From Cavia porcellus (Eukaryota > Chordata > Mammalia > Rodentia > Caviidae), in contig NW_026947490.1 of NCBI RefSeq assembly GCF_034190915.1, positions 67,507,494-67,571,493 on the forward strand: a DNA stretch of 64,000 bases, written 5' to 3'. The stretch's first letter is position 1. Every line of letters starts with the position of its first letter. Below are positions 12,153-24,108 of the stretch, one piece after another. The notes below the pieces were generated by a model. That model was not told where the DNA came from, did not search any database, and was given only the letters and a program-made list of their open reading frames with translations. A program made the position numbers and the translations under genes.

Positions 12153-12298
12153 GCGTGCACGTGCATATGTGTGTCTGCATACGTGTGTGTGCGCATGCGT
12201 GTGTACGTATGTGCGTCAGCGTACGTATGTGCGTCTGCGTACGTATTGCGTCAGCGTGTGTGTGCGTGCATACGTGTATGCATGTGGGCGTGTGTGCT
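12153..12298 (+). repeat. Alternating purine-pyrimidine minisatellite, CpG-containing
   Basis: Built from tg, cg, ca and ta steps with a repeated unit 'gcgtacgtatgtgcgtc' around 12205-12265. Alternation is nearly continuous, so the DNA is prone to the Z form. All frames through it give low-complexity proteins and are rejected. Confidence 0.9.
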
Positions 12299-12739
12299 GG
12301 GGAAGGGGTCTAGTCCTCAATTTTCGCCTGTTTACCCTTCTCCGCTGCCGGCAGCGCACGGCTGTGTGCACCCCCTCCCTGGTGCATGCTGCTCGTCTAG
12401 AAGGTTCCACTGAACCCTAAATTATTTTGGGTAATATTGGAAACTTCTGGAAACTAACACACCACACGAAAACGGCAGCTGCATCCAAAGGGCGGAGCAC
12501 GGGGTTTTTAGCAGTATATCCCTTTGCGCTGGATCCGGGGCCTGGCAGGGCCTATGCTGTCTCGGACTGCTACTGCAGATGGCTCAACTGGCATGAGCTG
12601 GCCTGGCTGGCGTGTCTAGCTCAGTTCCCAGCAGCCTTGTCTCACCGCTTCGGCTTGGATCTCCAGGACCAGCCTGGCCAGGGATTTGCCAAGTTTTCTG
12701 TCTCGCGTCAGTGGTCGTGGTTGGGGGAGCAGGTGCTGG

Positions 12740-12927
12740 CTTGCTTGTTTTTTGTGGTACTAGGAATTAAACATACGGCCTTCGCAGTGAGCTATATACA
12801 ACCCCAGCCCTTTTAAAATTTATTTTGAGACAGAGTTTTGATAAGTTCCCGGATGGACTCCAACTCACCATCCCCTGCCTCAGCCTCCCAGAGTGCTGGG
12901 TTTACCGTCTGCACCACCACACCCTAC
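12740..12927 (-). mobile_element. B1-dID dimeric SINE
   Basis: On the minus strand: B1 (12815-12927) ending in 'ctgtctcaaaataaatttta', then an ID half (12740-12812) beginning 'gggctggggttgtatatagc' and ending in 'tagtaccacaaaaaacaa'. A clear example of the fused dimer. Confidence 0.85.
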
Positions 12928-13371
12928 TGACTACAGGAGTTGTTTGGTTGGTTGTTGCTTTTGTTGTTTGGACGCCCAGGCAAACACCTCAGGCTTCCTT
13001 CACTAGCAGAAGGGAACAGAACAGTCCGCAAACTCCAAATGCCCGAGTTGGCGGCCCCTACTGGCACGACCACGCGCAACAACCAGCATCAGACCTTCAC
13101 AAACCCAAAGGCCCAGTACCTCTAGTGGGCAGCACACACTAGCGCCAGTTCAAAAGCCAGGAGCACCAGGGGCGCAAGGCCTCGAGGTGGAGTGGACTCC
13201 AGCAGAAACCTGACTCCAGACGGACGGGCAGCTCTCTAATGCGTCCACAAGGTCTAGGTGCTTCCGCGCCTTCGTGGTCACCAGAACTGTCTAGACAGAA
13301 CCACGAGGTTAACTTAAAGACCTTCGTGGGCTTTTATTTGCAAGTCTGAAATCCAGCCACACTTGGCTCTG
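12928..13371. other. Unassigned, mildly CpG-enriched DNA
   Basis: CpGs are more frequent than in the rest of the window (for example around 13050-13080 and 13190-13330), but the density falls short of a CpG island and no promoter element or exon is seen. Confidence 0.4.
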
Positions 13372-13490
13372 TAAGCAGAATGAGTGTATGTATGCTCAGC
13401 ATGCCCAAGGCCCAAGGTTCGGTGCCCCAAGCCCTAGGACCACACACACACATACAAACACACGCACTCACGTGCGCACACACGCACAGA
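13372..13490 (+). mobile_element. ID SINE relic with CA-rich tail
   Basis: 'gctcagcatgcccaaggccc' and 'aaggttcggtgccccaagcc' match the ID middle and B-box zone. The tail has become a CA/CG-rich simple repeat (13440-13488). Confidence 0.55.
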
Positions 13491-13499
13491 GGGTGGTTT

Positions 13500-13850
13500 C
13501 ATAACGAGGAAGATGGAGCATTACAAAGTGCTCAGGTTTAGATCTCCTGGAGGCCATGGCAGTGGCAGGTGGGAAAGCCTCAGCAGGCGGCCACCAGGAG
13601 GGAGCCAGGTCTGTGGGGTGAGGCTCCCTGAAACGTGTGGAGCCCTGGGCCCTTGCTGTCTCTTGCCTTGCTCCCAGGATGCCCTGAAGTGAGTGGCCTC
13701 CTTGCCACAGGCTTCCACCATGATGTGCTAGCTCACCACAGGCCAGCTGGCCATGAACTGAGCCTCTGAAATGATGAACCAAGAGCCTCTCCTCTGTTTA
13801 AGCTGATCGTGCATGGCGTTCTGTTACAGGGACCCAGCACTGACTGACAT
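13500..13850 (+). mobile_element. LTR relic, MaLR-like
   Basis: 'ccatgaactgagcctctgaa', 'cctctcctctgtttaagctg', 'tctgttacagggacc' and 'actgactgacatg' follow the 3' layout of MaLR-type LTRs. The AATAAA signal is mutated. Confidence 0.5.
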
Positions 13851-14076
13851 GAAATCAAAGTTTAAAGCAAAGGAGATCCCCTCACTTACAAGTTTGGGGA
13901 ATTTGGCTATTTTCTCTCCCCCTCCCTCTTTCTTCCTCCTTTTCTCTCCTGATTTCTTGAACAATCAAATCACTTAATTTTGACTTGATTTTGTGGAATT
14001 TTAACATGGGTGACGCCATTTTGGTTTGGGCTGTCAGGCCTGGGACAGGAGCTGTTTGGCAATGAACCTATAGATG

Positions 14077-14200
14077 GTATTTAGTAGTATTTAATATTAG
14101 AATGTAATATAAGTACTATTAAAAGAATAGTAACTAATATTAAACACTATTAATAGAATATAATATTAAATACTATAAATAATAGAATAGTATTGAGTAA
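14077..14200. repeat. AT-rich low-complexity tract
   Basis: Irregular repetition of 'taatatta' and 'tactatta' type words. Confidence 0.7.
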
Positions 14201-14516
14201 CTTTTCATTACATGTCTGATGCCCTCCATATATAGTCTCACAGGACAAATTCTTTATTTCAGATGATAGAAGAGGCTTTATCTTTCCCTGTTACTCTGTG
14301 ATTTTCCTCCCAAAGAACAAAACTATGCAATCACCTGTGTCCTTTCTCTGCCCATTTACTTTCCTCTTTTATTTTTTTTAATCCTTCAATGCTAAAAAGT
14401 TCAGAGTGAACTTGTTTGGGAAATGACTATGACAACTGTGTAGTTCTTTTTGTGTGTTCTCTCTCCACCTATATGATACAGTTTTTGCTTTTATTTATGC
14501 TTTAAATTTGTATTTT

Positions 14517-14601
14517 CTGGGATTGGAGGAAGCTCAGTGGTAAAGCGCTTGCCTAGTATGTGCCTGGTCCCAGTTCAATACCCAGACAGCACAAAAAAAA
14601 T
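14517..14601 (+). mobile_element. ID SINE, older type
   Basis: 'aagctcagtggtaaagcgct', 'tgcctagtatgtgcctggtc', 'cagttcaatacccag' and an A8 tail. The A and B boxes are still recognisable. Confidence 0.8.
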
Positions 14602-17600
14602 ATAGTTGTATTTCCTACGAGTTGTATAAGCTCCTACAAAACAAGACAAGAAAAAAGAGAACATATTTCCAAGTGTCTGGGACATGTTTAGGCGACAGTT
14701 TGGAAGGGGATCGTTCCTTTTAAGTCCCTGAGATGTCCAAGGACAGGTCCAGTGGGCCTGTTCCCTTCCTACTGGTCCCTCTGTCCTCCGGCCTGGTACA
14801 CTCTTCAGTACCGAGTTCTGGCCCTTTGCCTGAGGGCTGCTGCTCTTTCCCCAGGTCACCTCGAATTCACCAAGTTCTTGTCCAGTCACCAAGACAGAGC
14901 CTGAATCTTTTCAGGATAAAATCAGAAGCATTTTCTAGAGTTGCCTTTTGCATTTTCTGAAAGTAAGTAAGGGAAAATACGTTCTTTCAAGGCCAGAAGA
15001 AGAGTCTTAAATGTTGGGTGAGCGTGGAAAGCAGCTTTTCTTGTTTCTGATTCTGTCCCACAATTTTCAGCAACTCAGATGTCAGAAGAGAGAAGCGTCC
15101 AGGTCTGGGTGGGGGCAGCTGTGGGGTTAGTGGCTCCTCTAATTCAGAATATCATGTTGTGAGAGCAAATGACACAAAATACCAAAAAAAACACCTGGGA
15201 GCCTTTAGCAGCTAAACCGCAAGGCTGCATTTTCCCCATTTCTCAGGGTCCTCCTCACCATCTCCACCCCACGCTCCTCCCCCACCCCGCCTACCTGCTT
15301 CTCTGTGCAGATGCCCTGGGACAGAGCCCTTTACTCCTGCTGACCGAGACCTCTGTGTCCCAGTTTGAGCCATCTTGCACTCACAGCACCAACTGCAAAA
15401 TAAGCTTATCTGATCGATGTCCTTGAATAAAATAAAACCACAGAATAATAGATGCAAGTAAAGAGGTGTGTTCATTTGCAAAGGCCTTGACTAGATGAGT
15501 AACTAGCCTTCAGATATTTACATCTTGAGTTTTGAGCAACATTATCATAGGACGAAGTTACTAAGAACTTTCTTAAAGACAGCCTTCACAACAGACCCAC
15601 CACCACCAACAACGAAAAGTCCAGAAATCAGAGAGACAGTGCAGTATCTTTCACTACAAGAACTTCGCAAAGAATCAGCTAACAATTTCTCATGAAGGTA
15701 GCTAGACGAGCACCATTTTTCTTTAAGAGCACCTTTCCTTTAAGAGCAAAAGGAACATAGGAACACTATGAGCATTTTTGAAAATCTCAAGGAAGAAACA
15801 TTCGTACCATTTGTTTATCCAGGTTTCCCACCAGTAACCACTGTGCCATTGCAGGGCCTGATCCTCTTGTCTGTCCTGTGCAGTATGCATTCTTCACAAA
15901 CACAAGAACATGCTGTTTTTATTCTTGTGCAAACCATCAACGATCTTCACCATCACAATTATAACTAGACCCACCATGGTACTTTCTCAACCCCAGCCTG
16001 TCTTCCTCAGCATGAAGATCTGAAGACCTGGTGGAGTCTAACTCAGCTCACCCTCAAGCGACTGTCACCAGAAATCCCCCCAGGGCACTCCACGGGATCA
16101 GGAGGTGGAATGACTGGAAAATATTTCATGCTTTTGTGGGGGAGCTGGCTCTAGGAGACCCGAGTGACAATACATTTTAAAACATCAACAACCAACTCCT
16201 CACTGCCCAAGTATGCATTTGCAGTCAACTCCCCCCAAAAAGAAAAATTCTCTTGAGCCTTAAATGTATACATTCCTTGAAAGCACTCTGTTGGCCTTTC
16301 TCGGAAGAATGGGAAAGCTCACTTGAAATTTTTCATCCCTGTTTTTGCTTCAAACATCAACTTTTTGCCTGTCTCTTCTCCAAAGTTGCTTCCTACAAGA
16401 TACTTGTATCTGCCTCTGCCCCTGCCCGCAGCTCTGGGTTTGCTTCCATCCTGTGATCACCAGCTCTTGTCTTATCTCCTTATCTCAGCTATTTTAAACA
16501 AACCAGCTTTTATCTCTTCTTCCACCCTCCCTGCAGGGTTTATGGTCTGTGGCAGCTTGGTAGCCCCACACAGTAGGCACTCGATAAATATTTGCTGAGT
16601 GATTTTTTTTTTGAGGTGTTTCGGGGAGCCCGTTCTGGGAGCACCTCTTGTACATTTAGGTCTCTTGGGCTGGAAACCACAGCTTTACAGAGCCAGGGCA
16701 AGGTCAAGAAAGCCCCAAAGACGCTTTCAAGTCTGAGTAATGAAAGGCGATGTTAATTACTGACATGGGCCCTTTAGAAGGGGGAAAATGCTATCTCTTA
16801 TTAATTTTGCTGAAATGGACACACTCTTGTCAGCAGCTAATGGTTAACAAAAGCCTTTCTTTTCTGAAGACAGAGCAGGAAAACACTAGTTACAAAAGGA
16901 CCCTGAGCACCCACACAGCTCAGGAACTTCCTGCCCACATGTCTACCCACCCCCCCCCCCACCAGAGATAACGTATCTCACTTTTGTTTTTTCTTTTGCA
17001 TGGATAAAGTTAGACGGAAAACCATCCTGAAAGATTGGAGGGTTCATTTGTCTGAGATGTTTGTGGTGGGCTCAGCTGAGCTGGCTAGGAAGGGCGAACA
17101 GGAGTCACGTTTAGGAGGCGAGGGGAAGTCCAAAGAGAAATCAGCCTGCAGAATGGAATTCCTTCTCCTGTTAGTGGGAAATGCTAATTTAATCAAGAAG
17201 AAAGGGCTTGGGGAAGTGGCACTCTGAGGTTTCAGCTGCAGGATAAGCCCCGTGCAAGTTAGTCCCTGCCTCTGAAACTCTCCCAAGCCGGTCGGCTGGG
17301 CCGGCACTCGGCTTGGCGGTGGTGAACTTCAAGTGGGGCTATTTAAACTGATCAGAGGAAACAGGCTGACAACGAGCTGATTAGAAACCTCTTAGCGACC
17401 CTTCTTTAAAGAGGGAAAGGAGTTCTTGACGTTTTTCCCAGGGGCCTGGAGAAGGACGGGTGAGTGTGCTAAAGAAGAAAGGCTGGGCATGCGGCACTGG
17501 GGGAGGAAGTGCCTGCTGTGTAGCAGGGACAGAAAGCCCTCCTGGCCAGCCTTGCTGCTCTCATCAGGCGTCAGGCTCCGCTCCGAGGGAATGTTTGAAG

Positions 17601-18596
17601 ATAACAGGAAAGGGAATCATGAAAGGACGCGGTCAGGGTGAGCGAGTGACTTGAAGAGATGAGGACAAGCTGTTTCCCTGACCCAGGCTTATCTCCGGAC
17701 TGCCAAGAACCAGCCATCTATCAGAGACCCATAAATAGGTTAGAGGCGTCCCAGGGAAAGGCTGCTCTCCACAACAAAAGGATTTGAGATGCATCCAAAA
17801 GGGAGCGAGCAGACGCCCAGCAGGCAGAGGTGCACTGCTGCCTAAGCCGAGAGGAACCTCTTTCCCAAGCCAAGTGTTTATCAGGGTTGCAGTGTCCCTA
17901 GAGAGAGGTCCTAAACACCCTCCCATTGAGGGAGCCTTTCAAGACCTCTGCCAAATAGGCAGGCATTGCTGACAGTAACACACACGGGGAAGAGAGTCCA
18001 CTAAAACTAAATAAATGAACCACAGAGCCTTGCTCAGCGAACAGGAGGTTCAAGTTAAGGGTCTGCGTCCCAGATGGACAGCACCCCCACTCTGACCTGA
18101 ACGAGCAGGTAGGGGGAACCAGTGGGGCCTGGGCCTCAGGAGGAAAAGGGTACAAATCTGACCCTCAGAGAAGCATTTTGGGGAGACGCAAGCGGCAGCA
18201 CTTTTGGGAATAGCTGGTTAGAGTCTAGACCCGCAACCGAAAATGAGGTTTACAAATTAGCCTTGGGTAAATATTATCCTTCCCGTCTCCAGTGAAGAGC
18301 TGCAATCCCAAGTGAAGCCAAATTAGAAAAAGACTCGATTCAGCTTTTAAATCCACAGCACCAAACCTAAACCGACCCAACCTGGCGCGTCCCTCCCACT
18401 CCACCAAAATAGGTTGGTGATGTCACAATTCCCATCCTCCCCCCAGACCAGCCGCCCACCCCTCCTAAAAATAGCTGCAGGCAGTTCTGAGGGGAAGGAA
18501 GAGGGGCACTCAAAATTTGTTTTTAAAAAACTTTTTTCACTTAAACTGTCAAGCAGTAAGAGTGAATCTTCTCTTTCCTGTTTACTGGGTCTCCTG

Positions 18597-18600
<4 letters not shown>
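14602..18600. other. Repeat-poor block 1
   Basis: Four kilobases with no SINE, LINE or LTR recognised, unlike its surroundings. Seen within it: TTAATTA at 16753-16759, a cytosine run near 16949, a CRE-like TGATGTCA at 18418-18425 and a perfect MEF2-type CTAAAAATAG at 18465-18474. Open frames show no known protein. Candidate for conserved non-coding sequence; not testable here. Confidence 0.4.

Positions 18601-18644
<44 letters not shown>
18601..18644 (+). repeat. (TG)22 microsatellite
   Basis: Uninterrupted TG dinucleotides. Confidence 0.98.
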
Positions 18645-18646
<2 letters not shown>

Positions 18647-19008
18647 TCCTGAAGGCCCTCTGGAAATTGTACAAGAAGAAAAAAATCTTTTAAAACTAAT
18701 TTAATTGAACTTGTCTTATTTCTGAAGCTTCTCATTTTTGTAAATTTTCCATTTGTTCTTTACCAGTCACACCAGAGTTGGGAGTAACTGGATTCTTGGG
18801 TGGGAGCCTCTGAAAAATCTAATTGAACTTGTAGGGAAGAGGACCAAATTGAGGAAACTGCTAAGCATCAGGAGTGTAGACCAACAGTCCTGGGTGTGTT
18901 TGTGATTCAAGACGTCTGTGGGGCTTCTGCATCGTGAGGGTCTGGGGCTCAATGCCATGGACCTGGGAATTGCAAAGGAAGCCCACAGGAGCAGCGTGTA
19001 CCAAGGAG

Positions 19009-19100
19009 CCTGGGGTTGGGGGGCAGCTGAGCACTACAACACTTAACTACCATGCACGACACCTTGGGCTGGCCCTCCAGCACCACACGCAAAAATGTTT
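19009..19100 (+). mobile_element. ID SINE relic
   Basis: 'cctggggttggggggcagct', 'acaccttgggctggccctcc' and 'agcaccacacgcaaaa' keep the ID order. A further ID-like scrap lies at 18900-18960. Confidence 0.5.
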
Positions 19101-19271
19101 AAAATAGCTAGATTATCTCCAGAGGTCTGGTGCCTCGAGGATTGCTCAGACTGAGATCCTGATGCAGACTGTGATGAGGACCAGTGTCCAGAAAGCACAG
19201 TGGTCCTGTCCTCCTGCTCACATCTCCAGGGCGCCTGGCCCCAGCTCTGAAGGTCACAGTCAACTCCGCCA

Positions 19272-19345
19272 GGCAGGTCCATGATTGTAGACCGCCCCTC
19301 ACAGCCAACCACAACAGGCAGGTTCGTGATTGTGGACCGCCCCTC
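19272..19345 (+). repeat. Direct repeat, 29-bp units
   Basis: Two units beginning 'ggcaggtccatgattgtaga' (19272-19300) and 'ggcaggttcgtgattgtgga' (19317-19345), separated by 16 bp and differing at three positions. No mobile element recognised. Confidence 0.85.
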
Positions 19346-19691
19346 GAGGAGCTTAGGAGCCTTCTCCCACTTCCTGCCCTTCTCATAAACGGCTCCAGGC
19401 TGTCTTTGATCTCAGAGTAGAACTCCTATAAAAAGGAGGCCAAGTAACTGAGATGAAGAAAATCTTTACTCAGGAATCCAGTAAAAGATGAGTTAAGAAG
19501 GCCCCTGCCGGAGATGGGAGATATAGTCCCTTAAGTCTTAAGCCAAACAGTGAGAGGCCAAAGGCTAAGAACTTCCAACTAAATTTGCCCTCTGTTTAGC
19601 TGTCATTTCCTTGCTTGATGAAGAGCAAAGTAGAAAAAATTTCCTGGGGTTAAAATGTTGCTTTCTTATCATACTGAATATCTAAACACCA

Positions 19692-19852
19692 GTATGCTTG
19701 TCACTGGGGAAGCTGAGACAGGAGGATCAAAACTTTTAGCCCAACCTGAGCAATTTGAGCAACTTAGTGAGACCCTGTCACAAAAAGAAGAAGAGGTCTG
19801 AGGATGTAGCTCAGTGCAAATGCCCTTGGTTCAGTGCCCAGTGTCAGCAGGA
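19692..19852 (+). mobile_element. B1-dID, 5'-truncated
   Basis: A B1 right part ('gaagctgagacaggaggatc' to 'gagaccctgtcacaaaa') is followed by an ID half ('ctgaggatgtagctcagtgc'). Confidence 0.75.
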
Positions 19853-21165
19853 AAGGGGGTCTGGGAGACTCCACTAAGAATGTTCACCCACACTGAGTGA
19901 GATGCCTTGCTAGAGTCAAACTGGACTAGGGCCATGCCTTGGCTTTTTCCAGCAGGCCAACCGAGGTCTCCCAGGCCAAAGGACGAAGGACGCTCCTCCC
20001 ATCAGGCCTGTGTGGGAAGCCAGCTGCTATTCATAGGTGCACTGGCTGGTTTGATGATTAACTCCTCCTCCCACTGCTACCTGAAGTCTGGCCTACATCT
20101 GGGCACCTCAGAGTCACAGACCATAGGGCTTGGGTGAAACCCAGGCACTGAGCACCAACCAGGTGCCAGTGAGTGAGGTGGGGCAGGGCGCAGCCTGAGG
20201 CAGCCCCTGTCTGCCACCCTCGCTGACCTGGTGAGTCTAGCTCTCCGCTCAGTAGGGGAGAAGTCTGTGAGCACTGGGCGAGCCAGTTTAACTATGCAGG
20301 CAGACAAGACACCACAAGGAGATTTCACACACGTGTGCATGATATTGTGTGACCTACCCATCATACATGTGTCCTTGCATGTGAATCCGCTTATACACGA
20401 CGAGAGGCTCCGTGATGCTAGAGATGAGAGCAAGTGCACAACTCATTTGGCAAACACGACGCAGACAGCAAAGCTTCCCCTTGACTCAGCTCTTTATTGT
20501 TGGGCTCACTGTAGGTTGGAGCCTGGGAGCAGAAAGGCGACTTCCATGTGGCAATCTCTTTTATTAGCACGCTTGCCTCTCCAAGGGGAAGCAACTACAG
20601 AGCATTCCACACTCCGAGCCCACTTTCCGTCCCGCAGTGTTTTCAGTTACACGGGCAGGAGTGCACGGCGCTGCCCCTGCTGATCTGGGGACCAGCCTGT
20701 TCCCAGGTGGAGATGCCAAGTCTCGCAGTTGGCAGGATTCCTGCAGGTTTGGCTTTATCTCTGGATGGGAGACCAGGCTCAGATGTGCTGTAGGCCCCAC
20801 TTCTCACAGAAGAATGAGGAATTTGAAAGGCCAGTAATAACTGGATGGACCAATTTTCTTCACCAGTTGCTAAATTGCCTCCATTTCTCCCCTGGGTGGG
20901 ATAGGGTGACTTGAAGGGATCCAATGGTGTCTACTGCACTGGGTGTTCACATAGAGGTCCTGCAGCCCCAGGGCTGGGGCAGGGCCCCTGAGGGCTTAGT
21001 AAAAGTGATTAGTTGTACTTCGGCTGTGACTAAGACCAAACCCAGAGATAGAAAGATGACCAACAGAGCCACAACACTGGCACTCCTGAAATGGAATCCA
21101 GCTGCCTTCAGATGGCACCGAAGCTCCCCTTGAACCTCAGCAGGCACAGCTGGCACTGGCAGCTA

Positions 21166-21167
<2 letters not shown>
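19853..21167. other. Unassigned, GC-moderate DNA
   Basis: No repeat recognised. Several overlapping frames (for example 20231-20683) carry no known motif and are not called. Confidence 0.4.

Positions 21168-21202
<35 letters not shown>
21168..21202 (+). repeat. (CA)n microsatellite
   Basis: About 17 CA units, followed by a short imperfect CA/CG extension to 21225. Confidence 0.95.
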
Positions 21203-21205
<3 letters not shown>

Positions 21206-21356
21206 TGCACGCACATGCACACACGTTTACACCATCAGATTTCTCAGCCACGAGTCGTGCTCACGAGGGAGATACAGAGACAAGGACATGCTGACTCAGG
21301 AGCACAGCACAGCCAAAAAGAACTAAAAGAAGAAATGTAAAGAAATAGCATTCCTG

Positions 21357-21515
21357 AGCCAGCTGTGGTGGCGGCATACCTGCTTTCCCAGAACTCTGGG
21401 AGGCTGAGGCAGAAGGACTGTAAACTCCTGTAGCCCAGCCTGGACTACTTAGTGAGAACCTCAACTCAAAATAAAAAGAGCTGGGGATGTAGCTAAGCAT
21501 GAAGGTCATGGTTCC

Positions 21516-21563
<48 letters not shown>

Positions 21564-21568
21564 ACACC
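21357..21568 (+). mobile_element. B1-dID with (CA)n tail
   Basis: B1 ('gctgtggtggcggcatacct', 'aactctgggaggctgaggca') then an ID half from 21478 ('gagctggggatgtagctaag'). The 3' tail has turned into a CA microsatellite at 21522-21568. Confidence 0.85.
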
Positions 21569-21682
21569 AACTCTGGAGAAGAGCTATCAGGTTTAGGAGG
21601 ATAACACAGCCCTAGTCTGTGCCCTGCATGCGGGAATGATCTGGGAACTTGGTGACAGTGATCTCTTTAAAAATCTTGGAGG

Positions 21683-21829
21683 GGACACTATGGTGGCTCT
21701 TGTAATCCCAGCACTCAGGGAGCTAAGGCAGGAGGATCACTGTAAGCTCAAGGTCAGTCTGAGCTACAAAGTGACTTCAAGTCTAGCCTGAACTGCATAG
21801 TAAAAAAGGACAAAAAATAAAACAAAAAT
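21683..21829 (+). mobile_element. B1 SINE with internal duplication
   Basis: 'tggtggctcttgtaatccca', then two similar ~29-bp units starting 'gctcaaggtcagtctgagct' and 'cttcaagtctagcctgaact' in tandem, then an A-rich tail. Confidence 0.85.
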
Positions 21830-21907
21830 ACCTACCACCACCACCGACAAGAACAACAACAAAAATCCCAAAGTAAAGCTTAACGCAATTTTTAAAAAAC
21901 CTTGGCC

Positions 21908-22005
21908 GGGGCCAGGAATGTAGCTCAGAAGTAGAATACTTGCCTGACGTGCACAGGGTCCAAGGTTCTACCCTAGTGCTGCAAAGATGAATAAATAAAA
22001 GTAAA
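21908..22005 (+). mobile_element. ID SINE, older type
   Basis: 'ggggccaggaatgtagctca', 'cttgcctgacgtgcacaggg', 'ccaaggttctaccctagtgc' and an AT-rich tail. Confidence 0.75.
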
Positions 22006-22320
22006 ATCAGAAAGAGCTCATGGCATGCCAGGCCCACCTTAAAGACCTTCGCTTGGTATAGAGACAGACGGAGCAGCAGGAGGAGCATCTGACCCCGGTG
22101 TGTCCCTTTTGGGCAACTTTTGACTAAAAGAAAATCAAAGATTTCAAGGTGTATTTGAGAGTTCTTCAGTGATCCTCAAATATAACTTAATAGGGAAAAA
22201 GAACAATTACACCTGAAAGAAGAACCAGATACGTTCAGGAAGAAAACAAAGAGGAGACAAGAGGAGTGTGTGAAGCTCAAGTGAGACTGGAATATTTTCC
22301 CCCAGAAGCCCTGGCTTTAT

Positions 22321-22498
22321 GTTTTGCTTGTTTGTTTGTTTTGGTATTGGGGATTGAACGCAGTGCCTTCAAATGAGCTGCATCTCCTGCCTTTCTTTAA
22401 ATGACTTTTGTTATCCAGGATGGGCTTGAACTCGGGACCCTCCTGCCTCAGCTCCTCAGCATCCCAGGATTGCAGACGTGAGCCACCATGATTAACTG
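22321..22498 (-). mobile_element. B1-dID dimeric SINE
   Basis: Reading the minus strand: B1 (22405-22498), then an ID half ending at 22321 with a (CAAA)-type tail. Plus-strand landmarks are 'ttggtattggggattgaacg' and 'cagcatcccaggattgcaga'. Confidence 0.8.
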
Positions 22499-23897
22499 CC
22501 CTTCGTTTTCTAATACTTAATAAGTCATGCCACATCAAAAGAGCTCTTCATACAAAAAGTTACAGAATCAGGAAAAGTCTCAGTGTTCAGGAAAGCAAGC
22601 TCCATATGCTCTCGCTGAGAAGGGCGAGGCTAGCAGAGTCTTCCACCACCAGGGGACTGAGCACCATGCAAGGCCCATGCTACCGTCAGCCCCAGAGGCA
22701 AACCAGGCGGGAGCCACCCCACGGCGCCCTTGCAGGGGACGACACACATTCCAGAATTAGGTTTGTGCATACACAGCCTCGATTGTTGCCTGCACTGTCT
22801 CGGGATGAGGAGGAACAAGATGCATTTGTCCTCTTGTGACAGAGGGCCACAGAGACAGGAGCCAGGAGGAGGAGGGACTGAAGGGAAACTGCGTGCTGGA
22901 AGGGAGTTGGAGCGGCAGCAGAGATGAACATTAAAGGAAGTAGGAGAAAAAGAACACAAATCTAGAGTTTCTAAATTGCCTTTGGCTCAAGGGTCTGGTT
23001 TACCACTGAAACAGTGTAATTATAAAGTTGGCATAAAACAGACCGAGGATCCAGTTACTAATTTCTTACTAGCAATAGCATCAAAGCCTTTTCTGCTGGT
23101 AGCTGGTCTCTTGACAAAAACCGTGTGTCTCCCGCACGATGGCACCTATAAGGGAACTGGTTTTAATCAGGCTGTTCTACAAAACGGAATGCAGTTGCGG
23201 TCTTGCTTCTCAGATGTCGGTCTGAGCAGAGGAGAAAGTGAGGGTTAGGATTGTCAAAGTAACTGGTGAGGGGAAACAAAAACATTTTATATAAATGCCC
23301 CCTTGTCTCGTCGATGCCGCGTGTAGGCTAGGTTTGTCAGAAAATTCAGTAGCAGCCCTCTGGTGCATAGGAGAAAAATGACCAGAAACATTCTTGTTCT
23401 GCTCAGGTTTTTGGACCAGATTCTGCCTGACCTCAGAAAGGAAATTCTGTCCTGTTACAGCCCTAAGTGGGTGCTTGAGTCCCCTAAACATTTGTTGCAG
23501 AAATACTTTCATTCACACCCCCTGCTAGTTAGTAAGAACCCCAGGCATCAAAAGTGCACCCTGGCTTGGCTCTTTACATTGGCAACTAGGTAGCTTAGGA
23601 TTCCAAAAAAGATTGTTTATTCTTAAGGTGCAGAATTCCCCTTAAAAATTTTACAGAATTTATACATGGCAGACATTTTTCTTTGTGTTGTTATTACTTT
23701 TGTTGTTTGGGGGAAAATGCCAAATTGCAAACAGATTTTTAAAAGATAACCATAAGGTGAATCCTTTATCCAGAACAAAGGCCTCCAGTTCTTTCCCAGT
23801 ATTCCTGGGATGGCAGGTGGCACAGAAGTGGCAGGGGAGGTAGCCTGGTGCTGCCTCATGAGTGACAGAGCAAGTGAGTGTTGATTTTTTGCTATAG
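22499..23897. other. Unassigned intergenic DNA
   Basis: No repeat or gene recognised. Both strands carry 65-109-codon frames in a GC-richer part (22600-22960) without known motifs. Confidence 0.4.
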
Positions 23898-24108
23898 ACC
23901 AGTGGCTCTCAACTTGGGGTAACTTTGTCACTCAGGGAACACATGACAATGGCTGGATTACTTGGCTGTCATAACCAAGGTGATCAGAGGGGAAAAAACG
24001 GTTTCAGACACCTGCAGGTGTGGGCACTATTGAACATCCCACAGGAAAGCTTCCAACAGCAAAGCGTGAGCTGAGCCTGGCATCAGTAGTACCAAGACTG
24101 AGAAAACA
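23898..24108 (+). mobile_element. MER5A-like hAT (Charlie) non-autonomous transposon
   Basis: Starts 'cagtggctctcaacttgggg' and ends near 'ccaagactgagaaaac', which are the inverted-end sequences of the MER5 group. The interior has 'ctgtcataaccaaggtgatc' and 'actattgaacatcccacagg'. Ancient mammalian DNA element without coding capacity. Confidence 0.85.

Noticed and set aside
12038..12420. Overlapping frames with Cys/Val/Arg repeats
   Set aside because: Produced by the alternating purine-pyrimidine minisatellite; low-complexity in all frames.
12427..13142. CpG-island promoter with first exon
   Set aside because: CpG density is only mildly raised, a B1-dID lies in the middle, and the frames have no known protein or clear splice donor.
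19184..19420. CRISPR-like repeat array
   Set aside because: Only two imperfect 29-bp units, in mammalian DNA; no array.
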